Shown here: piece after piece, positions 34,241 to 43,078 of the stretch
How the letters are laid out: each line of letters starts with the position of its first letter
Position numbering within the stretch: the first letter of the stretch is position 1
Assembly: GCA_964540575.1 (NCBI GenBank)
Contig: CAZINI010000012.1
Coordinates: 1-64,000, forward strand
Direction of reading: 5' to 3'
Source of the DNA: UMGS1889 sp964540575
GTDB lineage: Bacteria > Bacillota > Clostridia > Oscillospirales > Ruminococcaceae
Length of the DNA: 64,000 nucleotides
Notes under the pieces: generated by a model
What the model was told of the DNA's origin: nothing
What the model saw: the letters and a program-made list of their open reading frames with translations, nothing else
The model's database searches: none
Position numbers and translations under genes: made by a program

Positions 34241-34318
34241 TCAATCGAACGATGGATTGAATGCATAGAAATTCTTGGAATTCAGATTATCCTGAACTAT
34301 GCGAAGCCCTTCGCCGAA
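34241..34318 (-). pseudogene. cotJC (3' fragment): C-terminal fragment of a CotJC-like manganese catalase
   Basis: The minus-strand frame ending at the TGA at 34241 reads FGEGLRIVQDNLNSKNFYAF then NPSFD-stop. This matches the typical C-terminus of clostridial CotJC/Mn-catalase spore-coat proteins (FGE-LRIVQD...KNFY.FNP.FD). It has no start codon or ribosome binding site. The homology begins abruptly at TTCGGCGAA (34310-34318). The preceding part of the same protein lies at 53473-53606 in the same orientation and also stops at that nonamer, so both are halves of one gene. Confidence 0.8.
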
Positions 34319-34336
34319 ATTATCAACTTGAGTAAG

Positions 34337-34378
34337 TGCCTTGAAACCCGGTTGTTTACGGGATTTCAAGGCATTTTC
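34337..34378 (+). terminator. Stem-loop just inside the left edge of the insertion
   Basis: TGCCTTGAAACCCG and CGGGATTTCAAGGCA form a long stem with one bulge, followed by TTTTCATTTTAG on the plus strand. It lies beyond the GH5 stop on the minus strand and could end transcripts arriving from either side. Confidence 0.65.
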
Positions 34379-34419
34379 ATTTTAGTTTGATTATACCGTA
34401 TTCTTCTCCGAAATATTTA

Positions 34420-35448
34420 TCAAAGAAGCTTGATAATATCCTCTGCAATATCCTTATAGTGGTCATCAATAATGCCGTAGTCAACCTGCTTGTAGCTCCA
34501 TGCGGCTCTGCCGATGCCGTACTTCTCGAATGCAGTTCTGATGTCCTTATACCAACGAACGGTATCGGGTGCGGGGGCTTTGTCGATAACACCGTATTCA
34601 CCGCAATAGAGAATAATATCATGTTCATCACAGTATTTTACTGCATTTGCCCAGCGATCGATAAACAAGTCTGCGGTGATAGTTTCTGTTTCGATATTCT
34701 TGAAATCCATCATATATGCAAGACCAAGCTCCTCAGCCTTCTGACGGTATTCGGCTGTCTTGCCGGGATATGCAATAGAAAAATCGGGGTTATTTCTCAT
34801 CTGCTCTACCCAATATGCCTTCTGATGAGTGAAGAGCAGCGGGTCATAGCAATGGAATGTGAAGATAACATTCTTATCCTCGGGGATCTCAAGGTCGTAG
34901 ATAGCATCAATAGATGCGTTCCAGTAGCCGCCTACGATTATCCTTATATCGGGTGCGATGGCTCTGATACGCTTGATAGCTGTTCTTGCCACCTTATTCC
35001 ATGTATCGGAAAATGCGGGGTCTGTTACTTCGTTGAGCAGCTCAAAAACAAGCATATCTGAATTGCTGCCGAATCTTTCCGCAAACTGCTCCCACAGCTT
35101 ATAAAATCTTTCCTGAAGTGCTTCGTCGCCGAAAAATCCAACATATTCGGGATCATCAAAAACAAAGCCTGCGGTCTTATGAAGGTCAAGTATCATATTA
35201 AGTCCGTATTTTTTGCACCAATTGATCGCATTTGAAATATACTCAAATCCGCTTTCTTTATACAGCCCATCTTCGGTCTCCACAACGTTATAATCAACGG
35301 GAATACGAAGGTGGTCTATCCCCCATTTGGAAACACGCTCAAAATCAGCCTCTGTTATAAAGCTGTCTAAATATTCCTTTTCATAGCTGCGTTGGGAAAG
35401 CCAGCCGCCGAAATTTACTCCGTGCATAAAGCCTTTGAATTCTTTCAT
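34420..35448 (-). CDS. Cytoplasmic GH5-family glycoside hydrolase
   Basis: A (beta/alpha)8-barrel glycosidase of 342 residues. Typical GH5 (cellulase family) landmarks are GVNFGGWLSQ at the N-terminus, WGIDHLRIPVDYNV, LDLHKTAGF, the acid/base Glu in FELLNEVTDP (about residue 155), FTFHCYDPLLFTHQ and the nucleophile Glu in LYCGEYGVID (about 295). There is no signal peptide or carbohydrate-binding module, so it probably cleaves imported oligosaccharides. The ATG at 35448 was chosen because GGAGG lies nine bases upstream; the ATG nine bases earlier overlaps that site. An extended -10 (TGCTATAAT, near 35492) precedes it. Confidence 0.88.
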   Translation of the reverse strand: MKEFKGFMHGVNFGGWLSQRSYEKEYLDSFITEADFERVSKWGIDHLRIPVDYNVVETEDGLYKESGFEYISNAINWCKKYGLNMILDLHKTAGFVFDDPEYVGFFGDEALQERFYKLWEQFAERFGSNSDMLVFELLNEVTDPAFSDTWNKVARTAIKRIRAIAPDIRIIVGGYWNASIDAIYDLEIPEDKNVIFTFHCYDPLLFTHQKAYWVEQMRNNPDFSIAYPGKTAEYRQKAEELGLAYMMDFKNIETETITADLFIDRWANAVKYCDEHDIILYCGEYGVIDKAPAPDTVRWYKDIRTAFEKYGIGRAAWSYKQVDYGIIDDHYKDIAEDIIKLL

Positions 35449-35599
35449 ATATAGCATCCTCCTAAGAAAATTTTGTGCTTTTACAATTCAGATTATAGCA
35501 CCTTTTTTTCTTCATATATACTATTATTTTGCTATGTATATCAAGTTTTTGCTGTTTCTGACGAATATGTCAAGACAAAATGTTCATTTTTAAATCTGC

Positions 35600-36109
35600 T
35601 TAATATTCTATCCCTTTTCGTGCCGTAATGCCTTTTTCAAAAGGATGCTTTACACATTTTATCTCGCTGATATAGTCCGCAGCATTAACAAAAGTATCCT
35701 CCGGCTCTCTCCCCGTGAGAATTATCTCGGCACTGCTTTTTCCGTTCAGAATAAATTCTTTTGCCGCTTCACGATCCATAAGGCCGTATCTGTACGCTGA
35801 ATTGAACTCGTCGAGAATTATCATATCATATCCGCCGCCAAACGCTTCTGAAAGCAAACGGCAGTGGCATTCCGCAATTTCCGTTTTATCGGCTTCGGTC
35901 ATATTTTGGGAAAACGGATAATCCCTGTCGCATCGAATTACCGTTATATTCGGTATCAGATGCAAAGTGTTCAGCTCCGAAGTATCACCGCCCTTCATAA
36001 ATTGAACAAAGCATACCTTCATTCCCGCACCGGCTGCTCTTAAGGCAAGCCCAAGAGAAGCAGTGGTTTTTCCTTTGCCATCTCCACAATAAATATGTAA
36101 AAGTCCCAT
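35600..36109 (-). CDS. cobO: Cob(I)yrinic acid a,c-diamide adenosyltransferase
   Basis: Adds the 5'-deoxyadenosyl group to cobalt(I) corrinoids (CobA/CobO/BtuR family). The 169-residue length fits, with the P-loop GDGKGKTTASLGLALRAAG at the N-terminus, VCFVQFMKGG, DMIILDEFNSAYRYG (about residue 95) and the C-terminal LTGREPEDTF then DYISEIKCVKHPFEKGI. It begins at the last base of the cobQ stop codon (1-bp overlap). It is the last gene of the cobalamin operon. Confidence 0.95.
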   Translation of the reverse strand: MGLLHIYCGDGKGKTTASLGLALRAAGAGMKVCFVQFMKGGDTSELNTLHLIPNITVIRCDRDYPFSQNMTEADKTEIAECHCRLLSEAFGGGYDMIILDEFNSAYRYGLMDREAAKEFILNGKSSAEIILTGREPEDTFVNAADYISEIKCVKHPFEKGITARKGIEY

Positions 36110-37575
36110 TATATGCCCTCCTCTAAAACTCTGTAAATAAGCTCCATATCAAGACTGCTCCGCACTCCGTCCGCAAGAATATCATACTGCATTTCCTTGT
36201 ATGCTTTTCTGTCAGTCTTTCCTCCGCCGTATGATATACCCTTGCGGGCGTAAAGCGTTTTCACTATTCTTTCGGAAATCTCCGCACTGTCAAATATGCC
36301 GTGGATATAGCAGCCGTAAACATTGCCGTTTTGTGCTCCCCCGCAGGACAAAAGCTGTGTTTCTTCGGAAAATGTTTCACCCATGTGTATCTCATATCCC
36401 GAAAATTTTGCCCCCGAAAGGCAGGAAAATATTCCCCCAACTTTTGCAAAAACACCCTCTGTTCTGCGGCGTATTTTTTCGGTTGAAAACTCGGTACGGC
36501 ATTTTAGCAGACCCATTCCGCTGATACATCCTACGCTCTCCGCACCTGCATTGTCGGTTATTTTTTCACCAAGCATCTGATAACCGCCGCATATACCAAA
36601 CAACGGAACGCCCCTTGAAACGCTTTTTTTTACCGCAGCTTCAAGTCCGCTTTCACGAAGCCATTTCATATCCGAAATTGTGCTTTTCGTACCGGGAATA
36701 ATTATCATATCCGGCTCGGAAAGCTCGGAGCATTTTGAAACATACCGCACGGAAACACCGTCATACTGCGAAAACACATCAAAATCCGTGAAGTTTGATA
36801 TTCTCGGCAGACGTATCACGGCAATGTCTATAATGCCCTTTGAACCGTTTTCCAGCTTTTCCGAAAGACTGTCCTCGTCCTCAATATCGCATTTTATATA
36901 TGGAACAACGCCAATAACAGGCTTTCCGCCACGCTCCTCAAGCATCTGAACGCCGTCCGAAAAAATGCTTCTGTCCCCACGGAACTTGTTCACGATAAGA
37001 CCCTTTACCATGCTTCGCTCGTCATCTTCAAGCAGCATAAGCGTACCCAGAAGCTGTGCAAAAACGCCGCCCCTATCAATATCTCCCGTGAGAAGAACGG
37101 GTGCCCTTGCAAGCTTTGCCATGCCCATATTAACAATATCGTCCCGTTTAAGGTTTATCTCCGCCGGACTGCCCGCCCCCTCGATAACGATAATATCATG
37201 CTGTGACGCAAGGGTTTCATAGGCATTCATAATATCCGGAATAAGCTCTTTTTTCTGTCTGAAATAGTCCATCGCCCGCATATTTCCCCTGACCTCGCCG
37301 TTGACGATGACCTGCGAACCCACATCGGTTGTTGGCTTTAAAAGTATGGGATTCATCAGCACGGACGGTTCGATTCCAGCCGCTTCCGCCTGCATTGCCT
37401 GTGCCCTGCCCATTTCCAGACCGTCCTTTGTAATGTAAGAATTGAGTGCCATATTCTGCGATTTGAATGGTGCAGCGGAATATCCGTCCTGTCGGAATAT
37501 CCTGCAAAGTGCGGCGGTGAGAAAGCTTTTTCCCGAGTTGGACATTGTGCCTTGTATCATTATTGCTTTAGCCAT
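36109..37575 (-). CDS. cobQ: Cobyric acid synthase
   Basis: ATP- and glutamine-dependent amidation of adenosylcobyrinic a,c-diamide at four side chains. The 488-residue protein has an N-terminal dethiobiotin-synthetase-like domain (MIQGTMSNSGKSFLTAALCR, FKSQNMALNSY) and a C-terminal class I glutaminase domain. The glutaminase nucleophile Cys lies in VPLFGICGGYQMLG (about residue 333) and the His in NVYGCYIHGIFD (about 430). It overlaps cobD by 8 bp. Also called CbiP in anaerobes. Confidence 0.96.
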   Translation of the reverse strand: MAKAIMIQGTMSNSGKSFLTAALCRIFRQDGYSAAPFKSQNMALNSYITKDGLEMGRAQAMQAEAAGIEPSVLMNPILLKPTTDVGSQVIVNGEVRGNMRAMDYFRQKKELIPDIMNAYETLASQHDIIVIEGAGSPAEINLKRDDIVNMGMAKLARAPVLLTGDIDRGGVFAQLLGTLMLLEDDERSMVKGLIVNKFRGDRSIFSDGVQMLEERGGKPVIGVVPYIKCDIEDEDSLSEKLENGSKGIIDIAVIRLPRISNFTDFDVFSQYDGVSVRYVSKCSELSEPDMIIIPGTKSTISDMKWLRESGLEAAVKKSVSRGVPLFGICGGYQMLGEKITDNAGAESVGCISGMGLLKCRTEFSTEKIRRRTEGVFAKVGGIFSCLSGAKFSGYEIHMGETFSEETQLLSCGGAQNGNVYGCYIHGIFDSAEISERIVKTLYARKGISYGGGKTDRKAYKEMQYDILADGVRSSLDMELIYRVLEEGI

Positions 37576-38599
37576 TTACGCACCTCCTTATCGCCGATAT
37601 AAGTGCAGTATTTTCCTCGTGACTGCGGACTGCAATGCGGTAATATCCACGGGAAAGACCGCTGAAATTTTCGCAGTTTCGTATAAGTATCATCTCACGC
37701 AAAAGCATTTCATCAAGCGGGATATTTGTATGAAACAAAATGAAATTCACATCGGACGGATATACCTTAAAGCCGAAGCTTTTCAGATTTTCCGATAAAT
37801 ATTTCCGTTCATTTTTAATAAGCTTTGCAGTTTTTTCGACATATTCTTTTTCATCAAGTGCCGCTTCGCCCGCCGTCTGTGCAGCCGATGAAACACTCCA
37901 GAACTGCCCTGTTTCACGGACTTTTCCAGCAAGAACAGCATCACCGAAAAGTGCATATCCAAGCCGAAGTCCCGCCATTGCATAAATCTTTGTAAACGCC
38001 TTTATTACCACCGTGTTTTTATTCATAAAACACTTTGCATCTGTTGCGTTTTCTGTGAAATCAATGAAGCATTCATCGCATAAGAATATAATATTATCCT
38101 CTTCACATTTCCTGCAAATAGCCAGTAAAAGTTCTCCGTCAACAGTCCGTCCCGTAGGATTATTCGGCGTACAAAGTATGACCATATCAACGGTTTTATC
38201 AAGCATTTTTATTATTCCGCAATCAAGGACAAAATTATTTCTCTCCGAAAGAAAATAGGTCGATATTTCACAGCCGAACTGCGTGAGAGCTTTTGAATAT
38301 TCTCCGAAGGACGGCGCACAGATAACCGCTTTTTTCGGCTTGACTGCCTGCACTATCCGATAAATAAGATCGGCAGCACCGTTCCCGCAGACTATATTTT
38401 CGGGCGGAAATTTCTCCCGATACGAAAGCTTTTTTGTCAGCCTGCGGCAGTATGGGTCGGGATATTTTTCCCATTCGGATATGGAATTTTCAAGAGCAGT
38501 TTTCATGCTTTTCGGCATACCCAGCGGATTAATATTTGCAGAGAAATCATACAAAATATCCCGTCCGAAAATATCTCCGCCGTGCTCGGAAACACTCAT
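37568..38599 (-). CDS. cobD: Threonine-phosphate decarboxylase (CobD type aminotransferase)
   Basis: PLP enzyme of the class I/II aminotransferase family (343 residues) that makes (R)-1-amino-2-propanol phosphate, the linker of cobalamin. Features are HGGDIFGRDILYDFSANINP at the start, VCGNGAADLIYRIV, LCTPNNPTGRTVDG (about residue 150), FLCDECFIDF and IKAFTKIYAMAGLRLGY with the Schiff-base lysine (about 205). A plain histidinol-phosphate aminotransferase is an alternative, but the location between cbiB and cobQ decides for CobD. Confidence 0.93.
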   Translation of the reverse strand: MSVSEHGGDIFGRDILYDFSANINPLGMPKSMKTALENSISEWEKYPDPYCRRLTKKLSYREKFPPENIVCGNGAADLIYRIVQAVKPKKAVICAPSFGEYSKALTQFGCEISTYFLSERNNFVLDCGIIKMLDKTVDMVILCTPNNPTGRTVDGELLLAICRKCEEDNIIFLCDECFIDFTENATDAKCFMNKNTVVIKAFTKIYAMAGLRLGYALFGDAVLAGKVRETGQFWSVSSAAQTAGEAALDEKEYVEKTAKLIKNERKYLSENLKSFGFKVYPSDVNFILFHTNIPLDEMLLREMILIRNCENFSGLSRGYYRIAVRSHEENTALISAIRRCVNG

Positions 38600-39561
38600 A
38601 ATATACCTCCAAAAATTACCGCTCTGAACGCTGCGGAAATCATCAACACTATGACGGAAGTGCAGTACATAAGCCTGTTTGCACGGCGTATATCCTCGCT
38701 TTCGGGCGGGCGGATGTCATCTCCGATAAACTCCTTTTTATGCAGCTCGCCGAAATAATATGCGTCCCCCGCAAGCCGAATGTCAAGTGCACCTGCACAC
38801 ACAGATTCCGTCTGAGCCGAATTCGGACTTGCATGCTTTCGGCGGTCACGTTTCCAGATATGAAATGCGTTATTTCCGTCCAGCCGAAGCAGATACGCCG
38901 AAAGTATCATTGCAAGTGCAGTCAGTCTTGATGGGATATAGTTCAGAAGATCGTCCAGACGTGCGGAAAAACGTCCTATCTCGGCGTATTTCTCATTTTT
39001 GTAGCCTATCATTGAATCCATAGTGTTTACAGCCTTGTAGATAAATCCAAGCACAGCACCGCCGAGGGAAATGTACATTATAGGTGCAGTCACCCCGTCG
39101 GAAGTGTTCTCGGCAACTGTTTCCACAGTTGCTTTTATAATGCCTGTTTCGTCCAGCACATCGGTATCACGCCCCACTATCATTGAAACGGCTTTTCTTG
39201 CTTTTTCCGTGTCATTTTCCGAAATGGCACGATATACCTTCATGCTTTCTTCACGCAGACATTTTGCCGCTATCAGATAATAGCAGAAAACACTTTCAAC
39301 GGCAATTCCTAAAACTGTGCTGATCTTATACGCAAAAAACAGGCAGGCAAACGGTACCCCCGCCGACAGTAAAATCACCGTCAAAGCAAGAAAAACTCCC
39401 CCAGCCCGCAGATTTTTGAAACGCTTTCTCACAAAGCTTTCAAGCCGTGAAATAAGCGTTCCTATAAGCCTTACAGGGTGCGGCAAGCAATACGGATCGC
39501 CGAGAAAAATATCAATAATAAAGCCGATAAGCATCGGCAGAATGAGTATCAACGCTTTCAT
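38596..39561 (-). CDS. cbiB: Adenosylcobinamide-phosphate synthase
   Basis: A membrane enzyme that attaches aminopropanol (phosphate) to adenosylcobyric acid. It has 321 residues with about five hydrophobic segments. Signatures are GFIIDIFLGDPYCLPHPVRL near the N-terminus, IVGRDTDVLDETGIIKATVE and TVAENTSDGVTAPIMYISLG (about 155), AVNTMDSMIGYKNEKYAEIG and PNSAQTESVCAGALDIRLAG. It overlaps cobD and the phosphatase by 4 bp each. Confidence 0.96.
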   Translation of the reverse strand: MKALILILPMLIGFIIDIFLGDPYCLPHPVRLIGTLISRLESFVRKRFKNLRAGGVFLALTVILLSAGVPFACLFFAYKISTVLGIAVESVFCYYLIAAKCLREESMKVYRAISENDTEKARKAVSMIVGRDTDVLDETGIIKATVETVAENTSDGVTAPIMYISLGGAVLGFIYKAVNTMDSMIGYKNEKYAEIGRFSARLDDLLNYIPSRLTALAMILSAYLLRLDGNNAFHIWKRDRRKHASPNSAQTESVCAGALDIRLAGDAYYFGELHKKEFIGDDIRPPESEDIRRANRLMYCTSVIVLMISAAFRAVIFGGIL

Positions 39562-40118
39562 ATTTTCTCCGAAATAATTATTTTTTCGCCGTCATATTCG
39601 GTCACAAATCCGTGTGCATTTTCCACTTGAAAATCATAATATCCGCCCTTTGGATAAGCATATTTTTCAAACACGGACATTATCGTTCCTCCGTGAACAA
39701 CAAAGGCAAACGACGTGTTTTCGGTATATTCCAAAACCGCTTTTTCAAATTCGGCAATGCACCTTTTCTTAAAATCGGAAGGGTTCTCGCCGTTAGGAAA
39801 AGTCATTTCTCCGCCGCTGTCTATCCAACGCTGATAATCGGGATTTCCTGACAAATCAAGATAATTTTTGCCCTCAAAATCACCGAAATCACACTCTTTC
39901 AAATCGTTTTGGATAATGATTTTTTTATTGGGATAAATTATCTCCGCCGTTTGCATACAGCGTTTCATAGGGCTTGAAATTACAATATCACAATCCGGAT
40001 AGCTTATGCTTTTCAGCTCGGAAATACCCGCATCGCACAGCGGTTCATCGGTCACACCGATATATCGTTTTTCAAGATTTCCCGTCGTTTTTCCGTGACG
40101 GATAAATATTATTTTCAT
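39558..40118 (-). CDS. cobC: Alpha-ribazole phosphatase-type histidine phosphatase
   Basis: A phosphoglycerate-mutase-like phosphatase of 186 residues. The catalytic RHG is in IFIRHGKTTGNLEKRYIG, the second Arg in SSPMKRCMQTAEII, and the second His in FVVHGGTIMSVFEKYA (about residue 140). CobC removes the phosphate of alpha-ribazole-5'-phosphate or of adenosylcobalamin-phosphate. The function is assigned by operon context, since the superfamily is broad. It overlaps cbiB by 4 bp. Confidence 0.88.
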   Translation of the reverse strand: MKIIFIRHGKTTGNLEKRYIGVTDEPLCDAGISELKSISYPDCDIVISSPMKRCMQTAEIIYPNKKIIIQNDLKECDFGDFEGKNYLDLSGNPDYQRWIDSGGEMTFPNGENPSDFKKRCIAEFEKAVLEYTENTSFAFVVHGGTIMSVFEKYAYPKGGYYDFQVENAHGFVTEYDGEKIIISEKI

Positions 40119-40124
40119 TCCGCT

Positions 40125-40508
40125 TTACCCCTTTATTTTTACGGGAATACCGCATATCACCCGCACTACCTCGACAGAATTTTCCGCAATTATACAGCCC
40201 GCTCTGCCCGTTTCCTCACGCCAAATCCGTTCGCTTTTTTCAAGGGGGATTATTCCCGAACCTATCTCGCTGATGATAATTACAGTATCGGGATTTTCTC
40301 TGCAAAGCCGTTCCGTAAACTCCAGCACATCGATATTTTTTTCGATAAGACGCTTTACCAAAAGGTGATATTCAGTCACACATTTTGCGGTAAAAACAGC
40401 TTCAAAATCACAGCTTTCTCCATTCAAAATATCATTGTCGGAAAAGCCGAAACGCTGTTTTGCATATTCCGTTTTTCCCTGAAATGCACCGCCCGTTATC
40501 ATTATCAT
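40125..40508 (-). CDS. Short CobU-like P-loop protein
   Basis: A 127-residue shortened relative of CobU. It keeps the N-terminal P-loop (ITGGAFQGKTEYAKQRF), an IIISEIGSGIIPLEKSERIW segment equivalent to the EVG-hG-VP region of CobU, and the C-terminal ICGIPVKIKG tail, which also ends the full-length CobU of this operon (VYGIPVPLKG). It lacks the middle section with the RHRxxR-type His that CobU uses to carry GMP. It may be a kinase-only partner or a regulatory subunit. The ATG at 40508 is set by GGAGGCG seven bases upstream and overlaps cobS by 4 bp. Confidence 0.75.
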   Translation of the reverse strand: MIMITGGAFQGKTEYAKQRFGFSDNDILNGESCDFEAVFTAKCVTEYHLLVKRLIEKNIDVLEFTERLCRENPDTVIIISEIGSGIIPLEKSERIWREETGRAGCIIAENSVEVVRVICGIPVKIKG

Positions 40509-41275
40509 AAAAACGCCTCCGTGATCTTTTCTCCCATAACGGCAGCTATCAGCACCGCCATTTCGCATATCTGCAAAAACCAGCCTGCCGTATCTCCCGT
40601 TATGCCGCCAAAATTTTTGTATGCGGATATTCTGTAATATATGAACGCACCTGCCGCACCTATCAATGCAAGTCCGCCCGAAACAAGGTCTGTCATAAGC
40701 ATTGCCGCCGACATTATCGCCGTAAATATTATCAGCACAACAATGGTTATTTTTTTATGTGCAGGCTTTGCAAAGCTTTGCAGTGCACCGTCCTTTTTCG
40801 CACCTTTGAACGTTACCGCCGCCAGTCCGCTGAGTGCCCTTGAAAGGACATATCCGCCGGCAACTATAACGGCTGTTTTTTTCACCTCCGCAAGCAATGC
40901 CGTCTGCAATATCAGATAAACGCAAAGCCACATTGCCGCAAATGAACCGATATGCGGGTCGCTCATAATTTTCAGCTTTTTCTCTTTATCCGCACAGGAA
41001 GAATTTGCGTCGATAACATCGCAGAAGCCGTCCATATGTATCCCGCCCGTTACGACCAAGGGAATAATAACCGATACTGCACCCTTCAACAGATCTCCCG
41101 CATTGAACATTTTACAGACATATTGCCATAACAGAAAAAATGCACCGATCACCGCACCGATAAGCGGAAAAAAGCAGAGAGCATACCGTCTGTTTTCCTC
41201 TTTCCATTCCACCTGCGGCATGGGTATTCGTGAATACATGAGAAATGCACTTGCAAACGATTTTAAAAGCTTCAC
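40505..41275 (-). CDS. cobS: Adenosylcobinamide-GDP ribazoletransferase (cobalamin synthase)
   Basis: A membrane enzyme that joins alpha-ribazole (phosphate) to adenosylcobinamide-GDP, closing the nucleotide loop. It has 256 residues with several hydrophobic helices. Features are LLKSFASAFLMYSRIPMPQV at the start, YALCFFPLIGAVIGAFF, VTGGIHMDGFCDVIDANSS (the acidic metal-binding motif, about residue 85), KIMSDPHIGSFAAMWL and ITGDTAGWFLQICEM at the C-terminus. The start is GTG, overlapping the cobU stop (GTGA), with AAAGGAG seven bases before. Confidence 0.95.
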   Translation of the reverse strand: MKLLKSFASAFLMYSRIPMPQVEWKEENRRYALCFFPLIGAVIGAFFLLWQYVCKMFNAGDLLKGAVSVIIPLVVTGGIHMDGFCDVIDANSSCADKEKKLKIMSDPHIGSFAAMWLCVYLILQTALLAEVKKTAVIVAGGYVLSRALSGLAAVTFKGAKKDGALQSFAKPAHKKITIVVLIIFTAIMSAAMLMTDLVSGGLALIGAAGAFIYYRISAYKNFGGITGDTAGWFLQICEMAVLIAAVMGEKITEAFL

Positions 41276-41790
41276 GGCAATTCTCCTTTCAGCGGCACGG
41301 GAATACCGTATACACATTCGACAACAATATCGGAAATTTTTGCGGCACGGCGGTTTATTTTTTCCATAATTTCAATATATTTTGCCGTTCCCGAGTCATA
41401 GGAAATACCGTCACTTCCGACTTGATTTGTTACGATAACAAGCAGACTTGAAAGGCTTTTCAGATGCTCAAAGCCGCAAATTATTTTTTCGGTCGGGTCG
41501 GTCATATTTTCATCTTTGAACATTTCATTTGCACAAAGATTTGCGGTACATTCAAGGAGAATACCGCAGCTTTCGGGAACATTTATCTCATCAATATCCG
41601 TGTATTTCTCGATAGTTTCAAAGCCTTTGCCGAAACGCAGTTTTCTGTGCCGTTCAATAGCGGAAAATGCTTCCTCGCCATAGGGCTGCATGGTCGCAAT
41701 ATAGAATTTTCTGCCGTCAAAAGCGTCAAAAAGCTTCTCCGCAAAATGGGATTTTCCGCACTTTGAACCGCCTGTTACAAGCACTGTCAT
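41272..41790 (-). CDS. cobU: Bifunctional adenosylcobinamide kinase / adenosylcobinamide-phosphate guanylyltransferase
   Basis: Phosphorylates adenosylcobinamide and then transfers GMP to it. The 172-residue length is typical. The P-loop is VTGGSKCGKSHFAEKL, the guanylylated-His region is AIERHRKLR (about residue 48), and ILLECTANLCANEMF and VIVTNQVGSDGISYDSGTAK (about 125) follow the CobU pattern. It overlaps cobT and cobS by 4 bp. Confidence 0.95.
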   Translation of the reverse strand: MTVLVTGGSKCGKSHFAEKLFDAFDGRKFYIATMQPYGEEAFSAIERHRKLRFGKGFETIEKYTDIDEINVPESCGILLECTANLCANEMFKDENMTDPTEKIICGFEHLKSLSSLLVIVTNQVGSDGISYDSGTAKYIEIMEKINRRAAKISDIVVECVYGIPVPLKGELP

Positions 41791-42836
41791 TTCAGTTCCA
41801 CATACCTTTCCATTTCCAGATCATCAAAGCGATGGGCACTGTTATAAACCGCCAATGCACCGTCAAGGAGCGGCAGAAGCATTATCCCGCCTGTGCCCTC
41901 TCCAAGCCGCATTTCTGCCGTTATAAGCGGCTTTAAGCCTATGCCGTCAAGCAGCATTTTTCCCGATGGTTCTCCCGAAACATGACTAGCCATCATAAAT
42001 TCCTTTGCAAGCGGATTCATCTTATATGCAATAAATGCGGAAACAGCCGAGATAACTCCGTCAATTACAACGGGGATATGATAATATGCACCGCCCAGGA
42101 ACAGTCCGACCATTCCCGCAATATCGAAGCCGCCAAGCTTTGCAAGCAGTTCAAGGGGATTTTCTTTGTCGGGAAGGTTGACCGCAATTGCTCGTTCAAC
42201 AGCGGCTATTTTCCGTTCCAGACCTGCACTGTCAAGCCCCGCTCCCCTGCCCGTGACCGTTTTCGGCGGAAGTCCCAGCAATACCGAAGCCAGTGCGGCG
42301 GAGGTGGTAGTGTTTCCAATGCCCATTTCCCCCGTAATGATAATATCAACGCCCTCATTTTTTAAATCACGGACAATATCCATTCCGACGGTAATTGCAC
42401 GTTCGGCTTGCTCAATAGTCATAGCTGCTCCCACGGCAATATTTTTCGTGCCGTATGCGATCTTTCTGTCAAGCAAATTTTTACATTTCACATCACGATC
42501 AATACCAATATCTACCGCCATTACCTTTGCGTTATAAATGTCAGAAAGGACGTTTATGTTTGACGTTCCCTCTGCTATCGCTTTTGCACAAAGTGCCGTT
42601 ACGGAACTGTCCGTCTGGGTCACGCCCTCGCATACAACACCGTTATCGGCACACATTACAACAACCGATCTTTTGCTTAGTTCAACATTTTCGCTGCCCG
42701 TAATTGCCGCTATTTTTTCGACCGCCGTTTCAAGCAGTCCAAGACTTCCAAGGGGCTTTGCAACGCTGTTCCAATGTATCCTTGCAGCCTTTGCCGCTTC
42801 TTTGTCGGGCGGTGTTATTTTTGTTATTCTATCCAT
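41787..42836 (-). CDS. cobT: Nicotinate-nucleotide:dimethylbenzimidazole phosphoribosyltransferase
   Basis: Makes alpha-ribazole-5'-phosphate from nicotinate mononucleotide and a lower-ligand base. The 349-residue protein has HWNSVAKPLGSLGLLETAVE, VVMCADNGVVCEGVTQTDSS, IITGEMGIGNTTTSAALASV (about residue 165), VTGRGAGLDSAGLERKI and MLPLLDGALAVYNSAHRFDD. The catalytic Glu is expected in the C-terminal MRLGEGTGGIM (about 315). The ATG at 42836 has GGAGGAAAA directly before it. It is the first gene behind the cobalamin riboswitch. Confidence 0.96.
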   Translation of the reverse strand: MDRITKITPPDKEAAKAARIHWNSVAKPLGSLGLLETAVEKIAAITGSENVELSKRSVVVMCADNGVVCEGVTQTDSSVTALCAKAIAEGTSNINVLSDIYNAKVMAVDIGIDRDVKCKNLLDRKIAYGTKNIAVGAAMTIEQAERAITVGMDIVRDLKNEGVDIIITGEMGIGNTTTSAALASVLLGLPPKTVTGRGAGLDSAGLERKIAAVERAIAVNLPDKENPLELLAKLGGFDIAGMVGLFLGGAYYHIPVVIDGVISAVSAFIAYKMNPLAKEFMMASHVSGEPSGKMLLDGIGLKPLITAEMRLGEGTGGIMLLPLLDGALAVYNSAHRFDDLEMERYVELK

Positions 42837-42917
42837 TTTTCCTCCGTATTCAAGTAAGCTTTGCAAAAGATTTTATACTGAGAACCTCATCGAAGCAGCT
42901 GTATGACCGCAATGAAG
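42837..42917 (-). other. Leader between the riboswitch terminator and cobT
   Basis: A short 5' untranslated stretch that ends with the cobT ribosome binding site GGAGG. It contains no other recognisable feature. Confidence 0.5.
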
Positions 42918-42954
42918 CAAAAAACACTGTTAAGCTTTGCAACTCAACAGTGTC
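42918..42954 (-). terminator. Intrinsic terminator of the cobalamin riboswitch
   Basis: On the minus strand ACACTGTTGAG and CTTAACAGTGT (one G-T wobble) form an 11-bp stem with an 8-nt loop, immediately followed by TTTTTTGC. It lies between the B12 aptamer and cobT, so it is the expression platform: ligand binding is expected to favour termination. Confidence 0.88.
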
Positions 42955-43078
42955 ACAGCATCCGAAAAAAAGATACGACAAATAAACGGGAAAGCCGATA
43001 GCTATCCCTCTTTTCGTATCATCATCTAAGCTCCGGAGCTCCGCAGAACTTACACAACACCCGTTAAATCACGAGAAA

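Noticed and set aside
35458..35599. Terminator for the cobalamin operon
   Set aside because: No convincing stem with a T-run was seen in this gap; the operon may end further on or be stopped by a factor-dependent mechanism.
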